Assembly: GCF_009725205.1 (NCBI RefSeq)
Contig: NZ_WNZY01000014.1
Location: 50,282-114,281, forward strand
Direction: 5' to 3'
DNA from: Paenibacillus timonensis
GTDB taxonomy: Bacteria; Bacillota; Bacilli; Paenibacillales; Paenibacillaceae
Length of the DNA stretch: 64,000 nucleotides
Part shown: piece by piece, positions 43,858 to 53,643 of the stretch
Layout: each line of letters starts with the position of its first letter
How positions within the stretch are numbered: the stretch's first letter is position 1
Made by a program: the position numbers and the translations under genes
The notes under the pieces: model-generated
The model's database searches: none
Seen by the model: only the letters and a program-made list of their open reading frames with translations
What the model was told of the DNA's origin: nothing

Positions 43858-44682
43858 CTACCCCTTCACCGCCCCGGCCGTAATCCCGGCGATAAAGTAT
43901 CGCTGGAGCAGCAGAAACAGCAAAATAATCGGGAGCACGGCGATCAGCGAACCTGCGAACACGATGCCCCATTGCGTCGTATATTGCCCTTGAAAATTTG
44001 CCAACGCGATCGGCAATGTCCGTTTTAGCGGATCATTGATGATGGTCAGCGCCCAAGGGAATTCCTCCCACACCGTCAGTGCGTTAAAGATGGTGGCCGG
44101 AACAAATGCCGGCTTGGAGAGAGGCAAGATGATCGAAGCGAACAACGTCCAGGCGCCTCCTCCTTCCATCTCGACCGATTCATCGATGTCGCGGGAAATC
44201 GAGTCGAAGAAGCCCTTAAGCAGGAAGGTGGTAAACGGTATCGCGCCGGCAGCGTATACGACGATGAGTCCCCACCGCGAATCGAACAAGCCGAGCTGAC
44301 GAATCAGGACGAATTGGGGGATCAGCAGCGTCAAACTCGGGATTACCAAGCCGCCCATGATGATCGCAAAGCTCAGACCTTTTCCCTTAAAGTCAAAACG
44401 CGAGTAGGCAAAGGCCAACATGGAAGACAGCAGAAAAATGAGCGCGAAGCTAGCCAACGTCACCCCAACGCTGTTCAACAAATACAGAGCGAAATTTTGG
44501 CTTCCCCAAGCCTCCCTGAAGTTGGACCAGGTCATTTCCGAAGGCAAAAACCGGGGTGGAAATTCGAACAGCAGAGTCATGGGTTTGAGCGCGGTCAAAA
44601 GCATATACACTAACGGGTAAATGGAGATTACTCCGCCCGCAACGAGCAAGACGTAGACGCAAAATGTTTTCAGCGAGCGCAT
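43858..44682 (-). CDS. Sugar ABC transporter permease, MalG/LacG-like
   Basis: A 274-residue CUT1 permease with six transmembrane helices and an EAA-type loop (DESVEMEGGGAWTLFASIILP). It is the last gene of the LacI-controlled operon starting at 49681. With the preceding permease it forms a second carbohydrate importer. No ATPase gene is nearby, so a shared MsmX-type ATPase is likely. No terminator is visible before the debranching gene 175 bases downstream. Confidence 0.92.
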   Translation of the reverse strand: MRSLKTFCVYVLLVAGGVISIYPLVYMLLTALKPMTLLFEFPPRFLPSEMTWSNFREAWGSQNFALYLLNSVGVTLASFALIFLLSSMLAFAYSRFDFKGKGLSFAIIMGGLVIPSLTLLIPQFVLIRQLGLFDSRWGLIVVYAAGAIPFTTFLLKGFFDSISRDIDESVEMEGGGAWTLFASIILPLSKPAFVPATIFNALTVWEEFPWALTIINDPLKRTLPIALANFQGQYTTQWGIVFAGSLIAVLPIILLFLLLQRYFIAGITAGAVKG

Positions 44683-44694
44683 ATGGTTCGCCCC

Positions 44695-45564
44695 CTATTC
44701 CTGTTTCTTCAGACGGAACTGTACATACGTTAATCCGGCAATGATGACCGCAAACACGTAGGATAACGCCGATGCGTAGCCCAAATCGTATTCGGAGAAC
44801 GCCTTTTGGTACATCCTCGTCAACATCACTTCGGTCTGGTGCAGCGGCCCGCCATTGGTAATGAGATAAACGGATGTAAACACATTAAACGCGCCGATGA
44901 TCAACATCATTTGAATAAAAAACGTCGTATTTCGAATCGACGGCAGCGTAATATAACGGATTTGGTTCCAAGCGTTGCAGCCGTCTAAGGAGGCCGCCTC
45001 ATATTGATCTTTGGGTACTCCCTGCAGTGCGGCCATGTAGATGACCATCGCCCAGCCGACCCCTTTCCAGATGCCCAGTGCCCCGATCACGATCATGGCT
45101 TTTCCCGGTTCGCTTAGCCAACTGATCGTACGGTCCGTAAGGTGGAGCATATCCGTAATCGCATAATTCAAAAAGCCCTGATCAGCAAATACATACTTAA
45201 AAATTAACGAGGCGACAACCCAAGACGTAATGACCGGCAAAAAGTAAAGCACCCGAAATGTTTTGGTCCCGGGACGGTTCTGGTAAAGCGCGTAAGCCAC
45301 CAGAAACCCCAATATCATTTGGCCGGGTACGGAAATGATCCCGTAGATAAAAATGTTCCGGATCGAAATCCAGAAAACTTCATCCCCGAACACATGCTTG
45401 TAATTGTCCAATCCAACAAAATCAAGTTGATGAATGTTCGTGAGCCGAAAATCATAAAAACTGTAGATCAAATTCCGGATCAACGGGTAGAGAATAAATA
45501 GGGCAAAAAATAGAAATCCGGGCAAGAAGAACAAGTATCCAGCTGCTCCGTGTTTTTTGCGCAT
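44695..45564 (-). CDS. Sugar ABC transporter permease, MalF/LacF-like
   Basis: A 289-residue CUT1 permease with six transmembrane helices and the EAA loop EAASLDGCNAWNQIRYITLP. It lacks the long N-terminal extension of the MalF at 22216, so it belongs to a different subgroup. GGAG lies ten bases before the ATG. A GC-rich stem-loop separates it from the binding protein gene. Confidence 0.92.
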   Translation of the reverse strand: MRKKHGAAGYLFFLPGFLFFALFILYPLIRNLIYSFYDFRLTNIHQLDFVGLDNYKHVFGDEVFWISIRNIFIYGIISVPGQMILGFLVAYALYQNRPGTKTFRVLYFLPVITSWVVASLIFKYVFADQGFLNYAITDMLHLTDRTISWLSEPGKAMIVIGALGIWKGVGWAMVIYMAALQGVPKDQYEAASLDGCNAWNQIRYITLPSIRNTTFFIQMMLIIGAFNVFTSVYLITNGGPLHQTEVMLTRMYQKAFSEYDLGYASALSYVFAVIIAGLTYVQFRLKKQE

Positions 45565-45587
45565 GTCGTGTTGACTCCTTCGTTGAA

Positions 45588-45619
45588 GGGAGCGTCTCCC
45601 TTGCGGAAGACGCCCTCCC
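45588..45619 (-). other. Intercistronic stem-loop after the binding-protein gene
   Basis: Arms GGGAGGGCGTCT and AGACGCTCCC (one bulge) on the minus strand, with no T-run. It has the same position, between binding protein and permease, as the stem-loop in malE-malF. Confidence 0.65.
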
Positions 45620-45628
45620 GAGAATTGA

Positions 45629-46915
45629 CTAATCCTTTAACAAAGCATTGATGGCACTTGCAGCCGCATCCAGCTCCGTCTTCACATCCGCATCCGTCAT
45701 GAAAATTTTGCTCATTGCATCGTTGATGACACCGTCGATTTGCGGCCAAGCGCTCACCGGAGGGCGCGCCTTTGCCGTCTTCAGCTGTTCAAGAAACGGC
45801 GGATAATAATCGATCGCCTTTACATCAGCATTCTCCATCGAAGCGAGATTGACTGGAATTTGGCCGATTTTGCCCATTTCGACCTGTGCCGCTTCCGATA
45901 CCATGAACTTCACGAATTTCCAGGACTCCTCTTGCTTGTCTTTACTAAAGATCCCGATATCTTCTCCGCCCAGTACCTGAATAGATCCCGTTGACCCTTT
46001 TGGAAAGGAAGCCATTTCCACGTCGAAATCAGGGAACTGCGACTGGAATTGGGCAACTGCCCACGGGCCTTCCGCCATCATGGCGTAGCTTCCGCTCGCA
46101 TGTCCTTCCGTAACCGCAACATCTCCCGGCTTGAACCCGGAAATTTGTCCGGCTGCGAAAGCAGTTTTGAGTTTCGTGATAATGTCTACCGTAGCTGGGC
46201 TGTTCAAGTAGCCGTCAGCCGTCGTGAAGTCCGGCGAGAGCACGTCGCCCCCGTTGCTCCAAATCCACGGCAGGATGTTCCAGCCTTGAAGGGCTGGTTC
46301 GCCGAACCCCCAGCTTTTTTCATACTTGCTTTTAATTTTGCCCAAGGCCTCAAAGAACTGTTCCGTGGTTTCCGGCGCTTGTTCTACTCCGCTTTGCGTC
46401 AGCATCTCCTTGTTCCAGAACAAGACCTTGGTATTCGTATTTAAGGGAAGTCCGTAATAATGGTCGCCTACTTTAGCTGTCGAAAGAGGGCCTTCCAGCA
46501 GGCCGCCGGAAACCTCGGCAAAATCTTCGAACGCATCAAGCTGCTGCAGCAATCCGCTCTTCTGGAACTCCGGAACCCAGATGATATCCAACCGGGCTAC
46601 GTCCGGCAATTCGCCGGCACTGCCGCTGATCTGCAATTTTTTATGCAGGTCCTCCCACGTGAAGGCAACAGGCTTGACCTTAATCCCGGGATTTTCCTCC
46701 TCAAATTTCGGGATGAGCACCTCTTTCAGCGTCTTCTCTTCCGGAGATGCGGTACTATAATGATGCCAGAACGTTAAAGTGACTTCCTTGTCGGGCTTTG
46801 TATCTCCCGAACCTGCGCTGTTAGCAGCCCCTTGCTTGTCCTTGGATCCGCAGCCTGCTAAGACCAGGATCACGGCAAGCAAAATTGGCAATAGTTTACT
46901 CCATTTATTTATCAT
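45629..46915 (-). CDS. Sugar-binding lipoprotein of an ABC transporter
   Basis: A 428-residue family 1 extracellular solute-binding protein. The lipobox is LVLAGC (Cys22). The mature start LTFWHHYSTASPEEKTLKEV and GLPLNTNTKVLFWNKEML are typical of CUT1 binding proteins for di- and oligosaccharides. AAGGAGAT precedes the ATG. It follows the GH13 enzyme gene by 12 bases. The linked alpha-glycosidase suggests a malto- or isomalto-oligosaccharide or cyclodextrin as substrate. Confidence 0.92.
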   Translation of the reverse strand: MINKWSKLLPILLAVILVLAGCGSKDKQGAANSAGSGDTKPDKEVTLTFWHHYSTASPEEKTLKEVLIPKFEEENPGIKVKPVAFTWEDLHKKLQISGSAGELPDVARLDIIWVPEFQKSGLLQQLDAFEDFAEVSGGLLEGPLSTAKVGDHYYGLPLNTNTKVLFWNKEMLTQSGVEQAPETTEQFFEALGKIKSKYEKSWGFGEPALQGWNILPWIWSNGGDVLSPDFTTADGYLNSPATVDIITKLKTAFAAGQISGFKPGDVAVTEGHASGSYAMMAEGPWAVAQFQSQFPDFDVEMASFPKGSTGSIQVLGGEDIGIFSKDKQEESWKFVKFMVSEAAQVEMGKIGQIPVNLASMENADVKAIDYYPPFLEQLKTAKARPPVSAWPQIDGVINDAMSKIFMTDADVKTELDAAASAINALLKD

Positions 46916-46927
46916 AGGTCGATCTCC

Positions 46928-48655
46928 TTAATCCCGTTTTTGGAATACCATCGTTTCTCCGGGGCCAATCGTCGCCGGCAAGCGCCCGGTATCATCCGAA
47001 TTATGAATGAAATACTCGACGTTCAAATCAAACCGCTTCAACACGGCGTCCAACTCCAACGGTTCCGGCGAAAAATTGATCAACAGCACCGCTTCCCCAG
47101 ATTCAGCGTAACGCCGAATGACGTAACACTCCGAACCTTCCCGGTATCTGAGTTCCGTGAGCCCGTGCTGTAACACCGGATCCGTCGTTTTACGACGAAT
47201 CCAGCTGCGGAACTCCCTAAACAACGGTGTTTCCGCCGGGACGAGATGCCATGGCATACTTCCGCGGCATCCCGGATCATTCTCCCCGGTATTTCCCAGT
47301 TCGTCCCCGTAATAAACGGTAGGATTGCCCGGCAAGAAGAATTGAAATGCCAGTAGCTGCCGCAATTTGCTTTCGTCGTTCCCGCAGCGAGTCAAAATTC
47401 GCTCCGTGTCGTGGCTTCCCAGCAAGTTAAACATCTGATCTAGTTCTGCTAAGGAATAACGATGCAGTAAGTTCACAAGTCTGGAGTGGAACTCGGCAAG
47501 CGTCAGGGAGCGATCCAGGCAATAGTCGAACAACGCCGTTCTCAGCTCATAGTTCATCACGCTGTCGACGCCACCGGACGCCATCAGGCGCTTGGCATCG
47601 TCCCAAATTTCTGCAATAATGATAGCGTTAGGATTTAATTTCTTGACATAGGATTTCAGCTCCCGCAAGAAGCTGATCTCCACCTCATCTGCGACATCGA
47701 TTCTCCAGCCGTCGATCCCCGTCTCCTTCTGCCAAAAGGAAACGATATCGTATACGTATCGCTGAACATCGGGATTCGATGTCCGCAGCTTAGGCATCCA
47801 TTGATAATAACCGACTGAGTCATAACCGTCCTCGCTCCGTTGGATCGGGTATTGGTTAATATAGAACCAGTCTTTGTAAACCGAATCCTCCCCTTTTTGC
47901 ACGACATCCTGAAAATAGGGATGATAGAATCCGCAATGATTGATAACAAGATCGAGGATCACCTTGATATCGCGCTCATGGCATTTTCGGACAAGCTCTT
48001 GCAGGTCATGCACCGTCCCGAATTGCGGATCGATTTGCAAGTAATCCACCGTGTCGTATTTATGATTCGACGTGGCCGCAAATATAGGATTCAGATACAG
48101 CGCGTTAATGCCCAAACCACTCAAATAATCCAATTGTTGAATGATGCCTCGCAGATCACCTCCCATGTAATTGTCCCGGGTCGGCACGCTCCCCCAGGGT
48201 TCCGTAGAGTCCGGGTCATTTCCGGGATCCCCGTTACAGAACCGTTCAGGGAAGATCTGATACCAAACCCGTTCCTTGATCCATACCGGAGAACTCACCA
48301 CATCGCGATCTCCCGCATAAGCGAAGGAATAGCTACCTTTGGTTCCCTCGGACTTTTGCAATCCCTCGGCACCCAGCCAATAGGATTCCCCCTTTTCTAC
48401 AAACTCGAATTTATATTGAAGGTACCGAATGCGAGATTCCATACCCGTCAATATCGTACGATAATACTTGAATTCTCCCGATTCCGCCCATAGCGTCATC
48501 GTTTGCTTTCGGATGCCGTACTCCGGTTTATATTTATTCCAGTAGTTTAACGTCACCTGAGCAGCCTCGGCAGGAAGCTTCAGGCGAACTTCCAGCTCGT
48601 TAAGAGAAATTAGGGTAGTATCCACTACCGGTTCGTGATACAGATATTGGGTCAT
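46928..48655 (-). CDS. Alpha-glycosidase, neopullulanase-like GH13_20
   Basis: A 575-residue cytoplasmic enzyme paralogous to that at 25543. An N-terminal domain (about 1-115) precedes the barrel with Asp320 (GWRIDVADE), Glu349 (IAEIWD) and Asp416 (LGSHD). It probably hydrolyses the sugar imported by the transporter in the same operon. ATG 48655 follows AGAGG; a TTG 33 bases upstream is in frame but lacks a site. It follows the LacI gene by 33 bases. Confidence 0.92.
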   Translation of the reverse strand: MTQYLYHEPVVDTTLISLNELEVRLKLPAEAAQVTLNYWNKYKPEYGIRKQTMTLWAESGEFKYYRTILTGMESRIRYLQYKFEFVEKGESYWLGAEGLQKSEGTKGSYSFAYAGDRDVVSSPVWIKERVWYQIFPERFCNGDPGNDPDSTEPWGSVPTRDNYMGGDLRGIIQQLDYLSGLGINALYLNPIFAATSNHKYDTVDYLQIDPQFGTVHDLQELVRKCHERDIKVILDLVINHCGFYHPYFQDVVQKGEDSVYKDWFYINQYPIQRSEDGYDSVGYYQWMPKLRTSNPDVQRYVYDIVSFWQKETGIDGWRIDVADEVEISFLRELKSYVKKLNPNAIIIAEIWDDAKRLMASGGVDSVMNYELRTALFDYCLDRSLTLAEFHSRLVNLLHRYSLAELDQMFNLLGSHDTERILTRCGNDESKLRQLLAFQFFLPGNPTVYYGDELGNTGENDPGCRGSMPWHLVPAETPLFREFRSWIRRKTTDPVLQHGLTELRYREGSECYVIRRYAESGEAVLLINFSPEPLELDAVLKRFDLNVEYFIHNSDDTGRLPATIGPGETMVFQKRD

Positions 48656-48688
48656 CAACTTATTACCTCTTATGTTTAGTTTGTTCAA

Positions 48689-49681
48689 TCATTTTCCGAT
48701 TTGCGTCCGAATCGATATGGATGGCGGAACTCCCGGTTCTTTATTCATCAACGAAAATAACATTTGGGCCGCCTGCTTTCCCATCATTTCCAGATCGATT
48801 TCCACGAAATGCACCGGGTATTTCAGGTATTTGGACATCGGGAAGCTATCGAATGTAGCCAAAGCAAGCTCCGCTAGTAGAGGATTGCCGTTCTCCCAGT
48901 CCAATATCTCAAAAAGCTGTTCGTGCGTGCAGCAGATCAAAGCATCGGGTCGTTGCCCTTCAGATGCATATTCCTGAGGATCATGAAACGATTTTAAAAG
49001 ATCGGCATGCTCAATCACCTGAGCTTCCAAATGATGTTGCCGCATCGCTTCCCGATAACCGGTCAGGCGATCGGACAGGAATTTGTCCCGCAGAGCGGCT
49101 GACCCGCCGGCATAAATCATGATGCTGCGGCAGCCTAAATTCAACAGATGCTCGGTCAAGACCCGGCCGGCCTGAACGTTGTCGATATCCACCCAAGGTA
49201 CGTCCACTTGAGGCAGCGTGTTTTCTCCGGACACCACAAAAGGCATATTATGTTTGGCAAGCAGTTCATAATTCCGCTCATTGAGCAATGTATTGGGAAT
49301 AATGACGCCGTCAACCCGGTGCTCAACCACCACGCGCTCAAACGTGGATCTGTCGCTTTTCCCGTCATGATCGCTCATCATTAGGAACATGTGATCTCGA
49401 TCGTATACGACCTCTTCAATTCCCTGAAGGACTTTGTAAAAAAACGGGTTGGCATAGGCCTGTTTATTGGTGTAGTCAAAACAAAAGCCGACCGTAAACG
49501 TCTTGTTCGTCGCCAATCCGCGCGCGATGGAATTGGGGACATAGTTATACTGCTTCATGATGTCTTCGACCTTCTTCCGGGTTTTCTCGGAAATGTTCCG
49601 ATTCCCGTTAATCACCCGCGATACGGTCGCCTTATTTACACCCGCCAAAATTGCAATTTCCTGAATAGTTATCTTAGACAC
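48689..49681 (-). CDS. LacI-family transcriptional regulator, operon-specific
   Basis: A 330-residue repressor with helix-turn-helix TIQEIAILAGVNKATVSRVI and hinge PNSIARGLATNK, then a sugar-binding domain. The start is GTG at 49681 (GGAGAG eight bases upstream); the frame is open to 49729 but that would place the start over the operator. It is the first gene of the operon and lies directly behind the palindrome TGCAACCGGTTGCA, so it should repress its own operon until its sugar ligand arrives. Confidence 0.9.
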   Translation of the reverse strand: MSKITIQEIAILAGVNKATVSRVINGNRNISEKTRKKVEDIMKQYNYVPNSIARGLATNKTFTVGFCFDYTNKQAYANPFFYKVLQGIEEVVYDRDHMFLMMSDHDGKSDRSTFERVVVEHRVDGVIIPNTLLNERNYELLAKHNMPFVVSGENTLPQVDVPWVDIDNVQAGRVLTEHLLNLGCRSIMIYAGGSAALRDKFLSDRLTGYREAMRQHHLEAQVIEHADLLKSFHDPQEYASEGQRPDALICCTHEQLFEILDWENGNPLLAELALATFDSFPMSKYLKYPVHFVEIDLEMMGKQAAQMLFSLMNKEPGVPPSISIRTQIGK

Positions 49682-49700
49682 GATTGATCTCTCCTTAACC

Positions 49701-49714
49701 TGCAACCGGTTGCA
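49701..49714. promoter_or_regulatory. Operator palindrome TGCAACCGGTTGCA
   Basis: A perfect 14-base palindrome of the LacI/GalR type, a few bases downstream of the -10 box and so over the start of transcription. Confidence 0.75.
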
Positions 49715-49720
49715 TAACTT

Positions 49721-49749
49721 ATTATACAAAACGCTTTCATTCTTGGCAA
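49721..49749 (-). promoter_or_regulatory. Promoter of the LacI-GH13-transporter operon
   Basis: On the minus strand TTGCCA (49749-49744), a 17-base spacer and TATAAT (49726-49721). The operator lies just after it. Confidence 0.8.
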
Positions 49750-49797
49750 GCCTGGTTTTTTCGTACCGTTCCCTTCCGGAGTGGACCTATGGCAGGG

Positions 49798-49838
49798 CAA
49801 AAAAAGTCGCCCAGGAGTGTGCTCCTGAGCGACTTTTT
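49798..49838. terminator. Bidirectional terminator
   Basis: Arms AAAAGTCGCCCAGGAG and CTCCTGAGCGACTTTTT (one mismatch). It ends the large secreted-protein gene at 49860 on the minus strand. Confidence 0.88.
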
Positions 49839-49859
49839 CATAAACCATGGCAGCGAAGA

Positions 49860-52800
49860 TTACGCCGCCTCCCCTCCGATAACCTCCAAATCCTTCAGCA
49901 GCAGCTTGGCGAAGCTTTCCTTAATGGTCAGGCCGCTTTGGACGTTAATGGTCAACTTCAGCGCTTTCAGTTTAATGTCGCGCTCCAGCGAAGTTTTCGC
50001 TTTTTGCAGAGAGGTGATTTGAGCTAGCAGGCTAGTGGCCGTGCCTTTGGTTTTGAAATAGCCGTGCTCCTTGCCCAAATCCACCAGTTCATCCAGATGG
50101 GCAATGTCGATCGTAACCTTGAACGCAAACTCCACCGTAGCGGTATGTCCCGCCGCATCCGTTGCTTGAACCGCCAGCTTGTGCGTGCCGACCGCCAGAG
50201 AGAACGGAACGATTTCCGCGATCCCCGAGATGCTGCGACCGTCAAGCCGGTAGGCCGTAGATTTCGAGCCGCTGACCGCGTCATGGACGGCAATGGTGAA
50301 CGGAACGCTCGAAGCAACCTGCAGGACTTGACTATCTCCCCCGAACGTCACTTCGGGCGCCAGGCGATCTACATTGATATACAGCGACTTGGAGGCTTCC
50401 TGGTTCCCCGCCTTATCCAAGGAGCGGTATTCGATGGTATACTTGCCGTCGGCCGTCAGTACCAGCGGATCGGCATAGGAAGTCCACTCCCCGCCATTCA
50501 CCCGGAACTCAGTCCGGTCCAATCCGCTGCCTCCATCATCCTCCGCATAAAAAGCCACGGTGACTTCCGTTTGGTTATATACATCCGCGCCTTCTATCCC
50601 CGTAATATTGCTTTCCGTCACCGGAGCGGTTAGATCCGCTTCCACCGCGCTAGGCACAACGTGGGCCAAGGCGAGCGGCTTCAGTTGGTACGTTCCCCGG
50701 AACACCGAAGCGATTCCGCTGATATCCACACGCGTGCCTGCAGGGTACAACGCCGTAAAAGCATCCATCGCCGCACCGGTTCTCCCGTCGAAGCGTACCC
50801 GCGTCGAACTCCCGTCTTCCCGGACGGCGTTGAATTCAAAGGAACCGGTTGGCGCGGCAGCAACAACGTCGCGTACCTCCACGTTCGTTAAGGTGATGAA
50901 TTGCCCTTGATTGGCTTCCGTCACCGCCTCCTGGACTAGCGGCTGTGGCAGCGGGGCCGTGCCTAACTTTTCGATCAGCACCGGATTCTCCAGCTCCACT
51001 TCACCGTTGTACAACGTTCGGGTTGCGCTGATTCGGACCAGATCTCCGGCATGGTAACCCGCTGCCGTTTGAAAGACATAAACCCCAGCCGTCTCGTCCT
51101 GTAAATAAAAACCCTGACCGCCAAACACACCCGGCTCGGAGGTAATCACCCCCTGCGCCGTAACAACCGTTCCTTCCGCCGCCCCGCGAATTGCAGCAAT
51201 CGTGCTCAGCTCCGGCACCGGCGGATGATCGCCTGGCAACGGCTCGGCATCCACGTTAGCAATTTCGATTTGCTTCGTGATCTCGTTCGCACTGCCTTGC
51301 TTCAAACGCAAATTGGCGCTTGCGGCCGTCACCCCCGGTTTCAGCTGTACGGTCAAGTCTTTGGATGCATGCCCTTGGGCGTTACCCGTCAAAGAAAACG
51401 CCGGACTGTAGTTGTAATCCGACCAGCTGCCGTCGGCATTCTTGAACCGGGCAATTTGTTCTCCTCCCGCTAAGTAAATGCCCACGCGCAAATCGGACTC
51501 CGTCTGCCCCGGTGTCAAACCGTCCGCCGTTACACGGAGTTGGAACTCCTGCTGGCTTGGCAGCTGCGTTTGATGTACGAAAGCAAACACCGGCTCCGTT
51601 TCTGGCGCTTGCGACGAGCCGTAAGATCCCGGTTTAAAGGTCGCCGGATCATACCATTTGTATCCGGCGGCCGGCTGCGACCAAGGTTCCGGCTGCGGTT
51701 CCGTTGTAGCGGCGGGTTCCTCGTCAGCACCCACCACCGTCGGCACGTCCAGCGTTAATCCCGGTACCTCGCCAAAGGAGGTGTAGTTCTCGTCGTACGC
51801 CAGCCATTTTACGGTTTGCACCAGGAACAAGCCGTCGTCGACTTCCTTGAATCCGTCATACGTCGTTTTCTTTTGGCCATTCTCTTCCCGCACGTATTTC
51901 GGCGTTGCATCTTCTACCGGCGACGAATCGCCGATAAAGGCCGCTTTGCCGAGGCCTAGCTTGGCGATGGCAGCATAAGGACCTTCCGCCCGGCCGCCTC
52001 CGTCATAGACTCCTTCGTCAACCGCATTCCCCCAAGCCGGAACGCCGGTCGGGACGTAGACAAGCCCCTTGGCTTTCTGTGGATCAAGAATCGCCACGGT
52101 TGACCCCGCATGCATGGCGACGGCTTCTACGCCGGCCGTGATGCCAAACGATTGCGACGGGGTGACGATATCGGCTGCATTGACGTCGCCAAGAGCGTTA
52201 TAACGGAAACGAACGCCAAAGTTATCGGCCAACCAGTCGGAGCTATTCAATCCCTGCATCGCAGGCGAGTTTGCTTCTTCGGCCGTCATCCCCTTGGCTG
52301 GATTTTCATAAGCTCCACGGCGATAGCCGTTAAACACCTCTGAAGCGTCCCAGCGGTTCTTGTTTCGGTCGGCATTATAATGGTCCGAGATGAAGAAAAC
52401 GGCTCCGCCATTTTCCACGTATTGTACCAACACCGCTTGTTCAGCTGCTTTGAAGGGTACGTTCGCTTCGGGAATAATGAAGACATCGTAAGGTTGCAAA
52501 ACCTCGTTGGTGATCGCCGTTTCCCCGAAATGGTATGGGCTCGGGCGATCCAGCGACTCTACCGTAAAGCCAGTCGCCCGCAGTCCCTCGGCAAAATCCG
52601 AGAACCCGCCGTCGATAACCCAGTCCGCAGCGCCGGCGGTTTGGCCGTGAGTATTGTCAAACAGCACCTTCTTGCCGGTACCGTCCGGTAACTGCGGAGT
52701 TTCACCCGGATCTGTTCCTTGGCCGGGATCCTCGCCAGGGTCTTCACCGGGATCTTCCGGTTGAGCCTGTGATAATGAAATTGTTGTTACGCTTTTTAAT

Positions 52801-53411
52801 CCTGGAAAATTGTTGTATGCCGCAAGAGATCCCGATACGACCACCGATTTCCCGATCAAATCCGGATGGCTTTGCAGGCCGAACTCCGCTCTTAAGCCGG
52901 AAGGGACCTGAACATCGATGAGCTTGGCTTTGTCTCGCTCCCCAGCCGTATCGGCAATGAGAAAGTTGAAGTCGTTGCCGAAGGGAGCGTCGAAATCCGC
53001 GGTGAGTGAACCTGTTGCATGACCGACGATCATACCGGCCACTTCCACAGCTTCGCCGCTATTCCCTTTCGCGATCGCTGCAGCAACGCTGAGCGAATCG
53101 GCTGCAACCTGCAGGGATGCCTCAACGCTGTCTGGTGCTGTGCCAGCTTCCGAAACCGCCTCGGTCTGCGGAACACCTCCATCCGATAGATCGGACGGCA
53201 ACTCGCTGCCCGGCACTTGTACTTCCGAAGCAAGCGGCAGCCCCGCACCGTCGTCAACGGTTCTTTCAGTTACTTCCGCCGCTATTGACGGATCGGCAGA
53301 CTGGGCTGCCGCCTGCGGTGCCCATCCCGGCAGACCGGTTACAATCATCGCACCGGCCAATAAGAGACTCAGCCATCTGTTGCGCCTAGCTTTCGCGTTG
53401 CCCTTACCCAT
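49860..53411 (-). CDS. Very large secreted multidomain protein with FIMAH C-terminus
   Basis: An 1183-residue secreted protein. A signal peptide (positive start, hydrophobic core, cleavage near PQAAAQ) precedes a DUF6359-like OB-fold region (about 105-215), an acidic linker with EDPGEDPG repeats, a DUF4350-like/GATase-fold region (about 248-560, KKVLFDNTHGQTAGAADW... PYDVFIIPEANVPF), a YhcR-type OB-fold (about 735-890), two Ig-like/OmpL47-type domains (about 925-1100) and a FIMAH domain (about 1105-1183). FIMAH and the OB/Ig parts occur in Paenibacillus exoproteins such as nucleases and carbohydrate-active enzymes. No catalytic residues or LPxTG anchor could be assigned, so the function is unknown. 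Confidence 0.85.
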   Translation of the reverse strand: MGKGNAKARRNRWLSLLLAGAMIVTGLPGWAPQAAAQSADPSIAAEVTERTVDDGAGLPLASEVQVPGSELPSDLSDGGVPQTEAVSEAGTAPDSVEASLQVAADSLSVAAAIAKGNSGEAVEVAGMIVGHATGSLTADFDAPFGNDFNFLIADTAGERDKAKLIDVQVPSGLRAEFGLQSHPDLIGKSVVVSGSLAAYNNFPGLKSVTTISLSQAQPEDPGEDPGEDPGQGTDPGETPQLPDGTGKKVLFDNTHGQTAGAADWVIDGGFSDFAEGLRATGFTVESLDRPSPYHFGETAITNEVLQPYDVFIIPEANVPFKAAEQAVLVQYVENGGAVFFISDHYNADRNKNRWDASEVFNGYRRGAYENPAKGMTAEEANSPAMQGLNSSDWLADNFGVRFRYNALGDVNAADIVTPSQSFGITAGVEAVAMHAGSTVAILDPQKAKGLVYVPTGVPAWGNAVDEGVYDGGGRAEGPYAAIAKLGLGKAAFIGDSSPVEDATPKYVREENGQKKTTYDGFKEVDDGLFLVQTVKWLAYDENYTSFGEVPGLTLDVPTVVGADEEPAATTEPQPEPWSQPAAGYKWYDPATFKPGSYGSSQAPETEPVFAFVHQTQLPSQQEFQLRVTADGLTPGQTESDLRVGIYLAGGEQIARFKNADGSWSDYNYSPAFSLTGNAQGHASKDLTVQLKPGVTAASANLRLKQGSANEITKQIEIANVDAEPLPGDHPPVPELSTIAAIRGAAEGTVVTAQGVITSEPGVFGGQGFYLQDETAGVYVFQTAAGYHAGDLVRISATRTLYNGEVELENPVLIEKLGTAPLPQPLVQEAVTEANQGQFITLTNVEVRDVVAAAPTGSFEFNAVREDGSSTRVRFDGRTGAAMDAFTALYPAGTRVDISGIASVFRGTYQLKPLALAHVVPSAVEADLTAPVTESNITGIEGADVYNQTEVTVAFYAEDDGGSGLDRTEFRVNGGEWTSYADPLVLTADGKYTIEYRSLDKAGNQEASKSLYINVDRLAPEVTFGGDSQVLQVASSVPFTIAVHDAVSGSKSTAYRLDGRSISGIAEIVPFSLAVGTHKLAVQATDAAGHTATVEFAFKVTIDIAHLDELVDLGKEHGYFKTKGTATSLLAQITSLQKAKTSLERDIKLKALKLTINVQSGLTIKESFAKLLLKDLEVIGGEAA

Positions 53412-53643
53412 AAGTCATCGATTCCTCCCTATTTCCCTATTTATTGGACTACCCTCTCATCATATTTATTATAAAATTGCAGATTATTTCCTTGTTGTAA
53501 AAATAATGTAAAATTATTGTTTTTGAATCGACCTCTTCCTACCTTGCAAGGAAAAACAGCACAGCACCACCTCAGTTCTCCCTATACAGTGGTCTTAGCC
53601 CGGCTATCCGGAGAACCGCTTAAATGGGAGTGAACCCTGCCGT

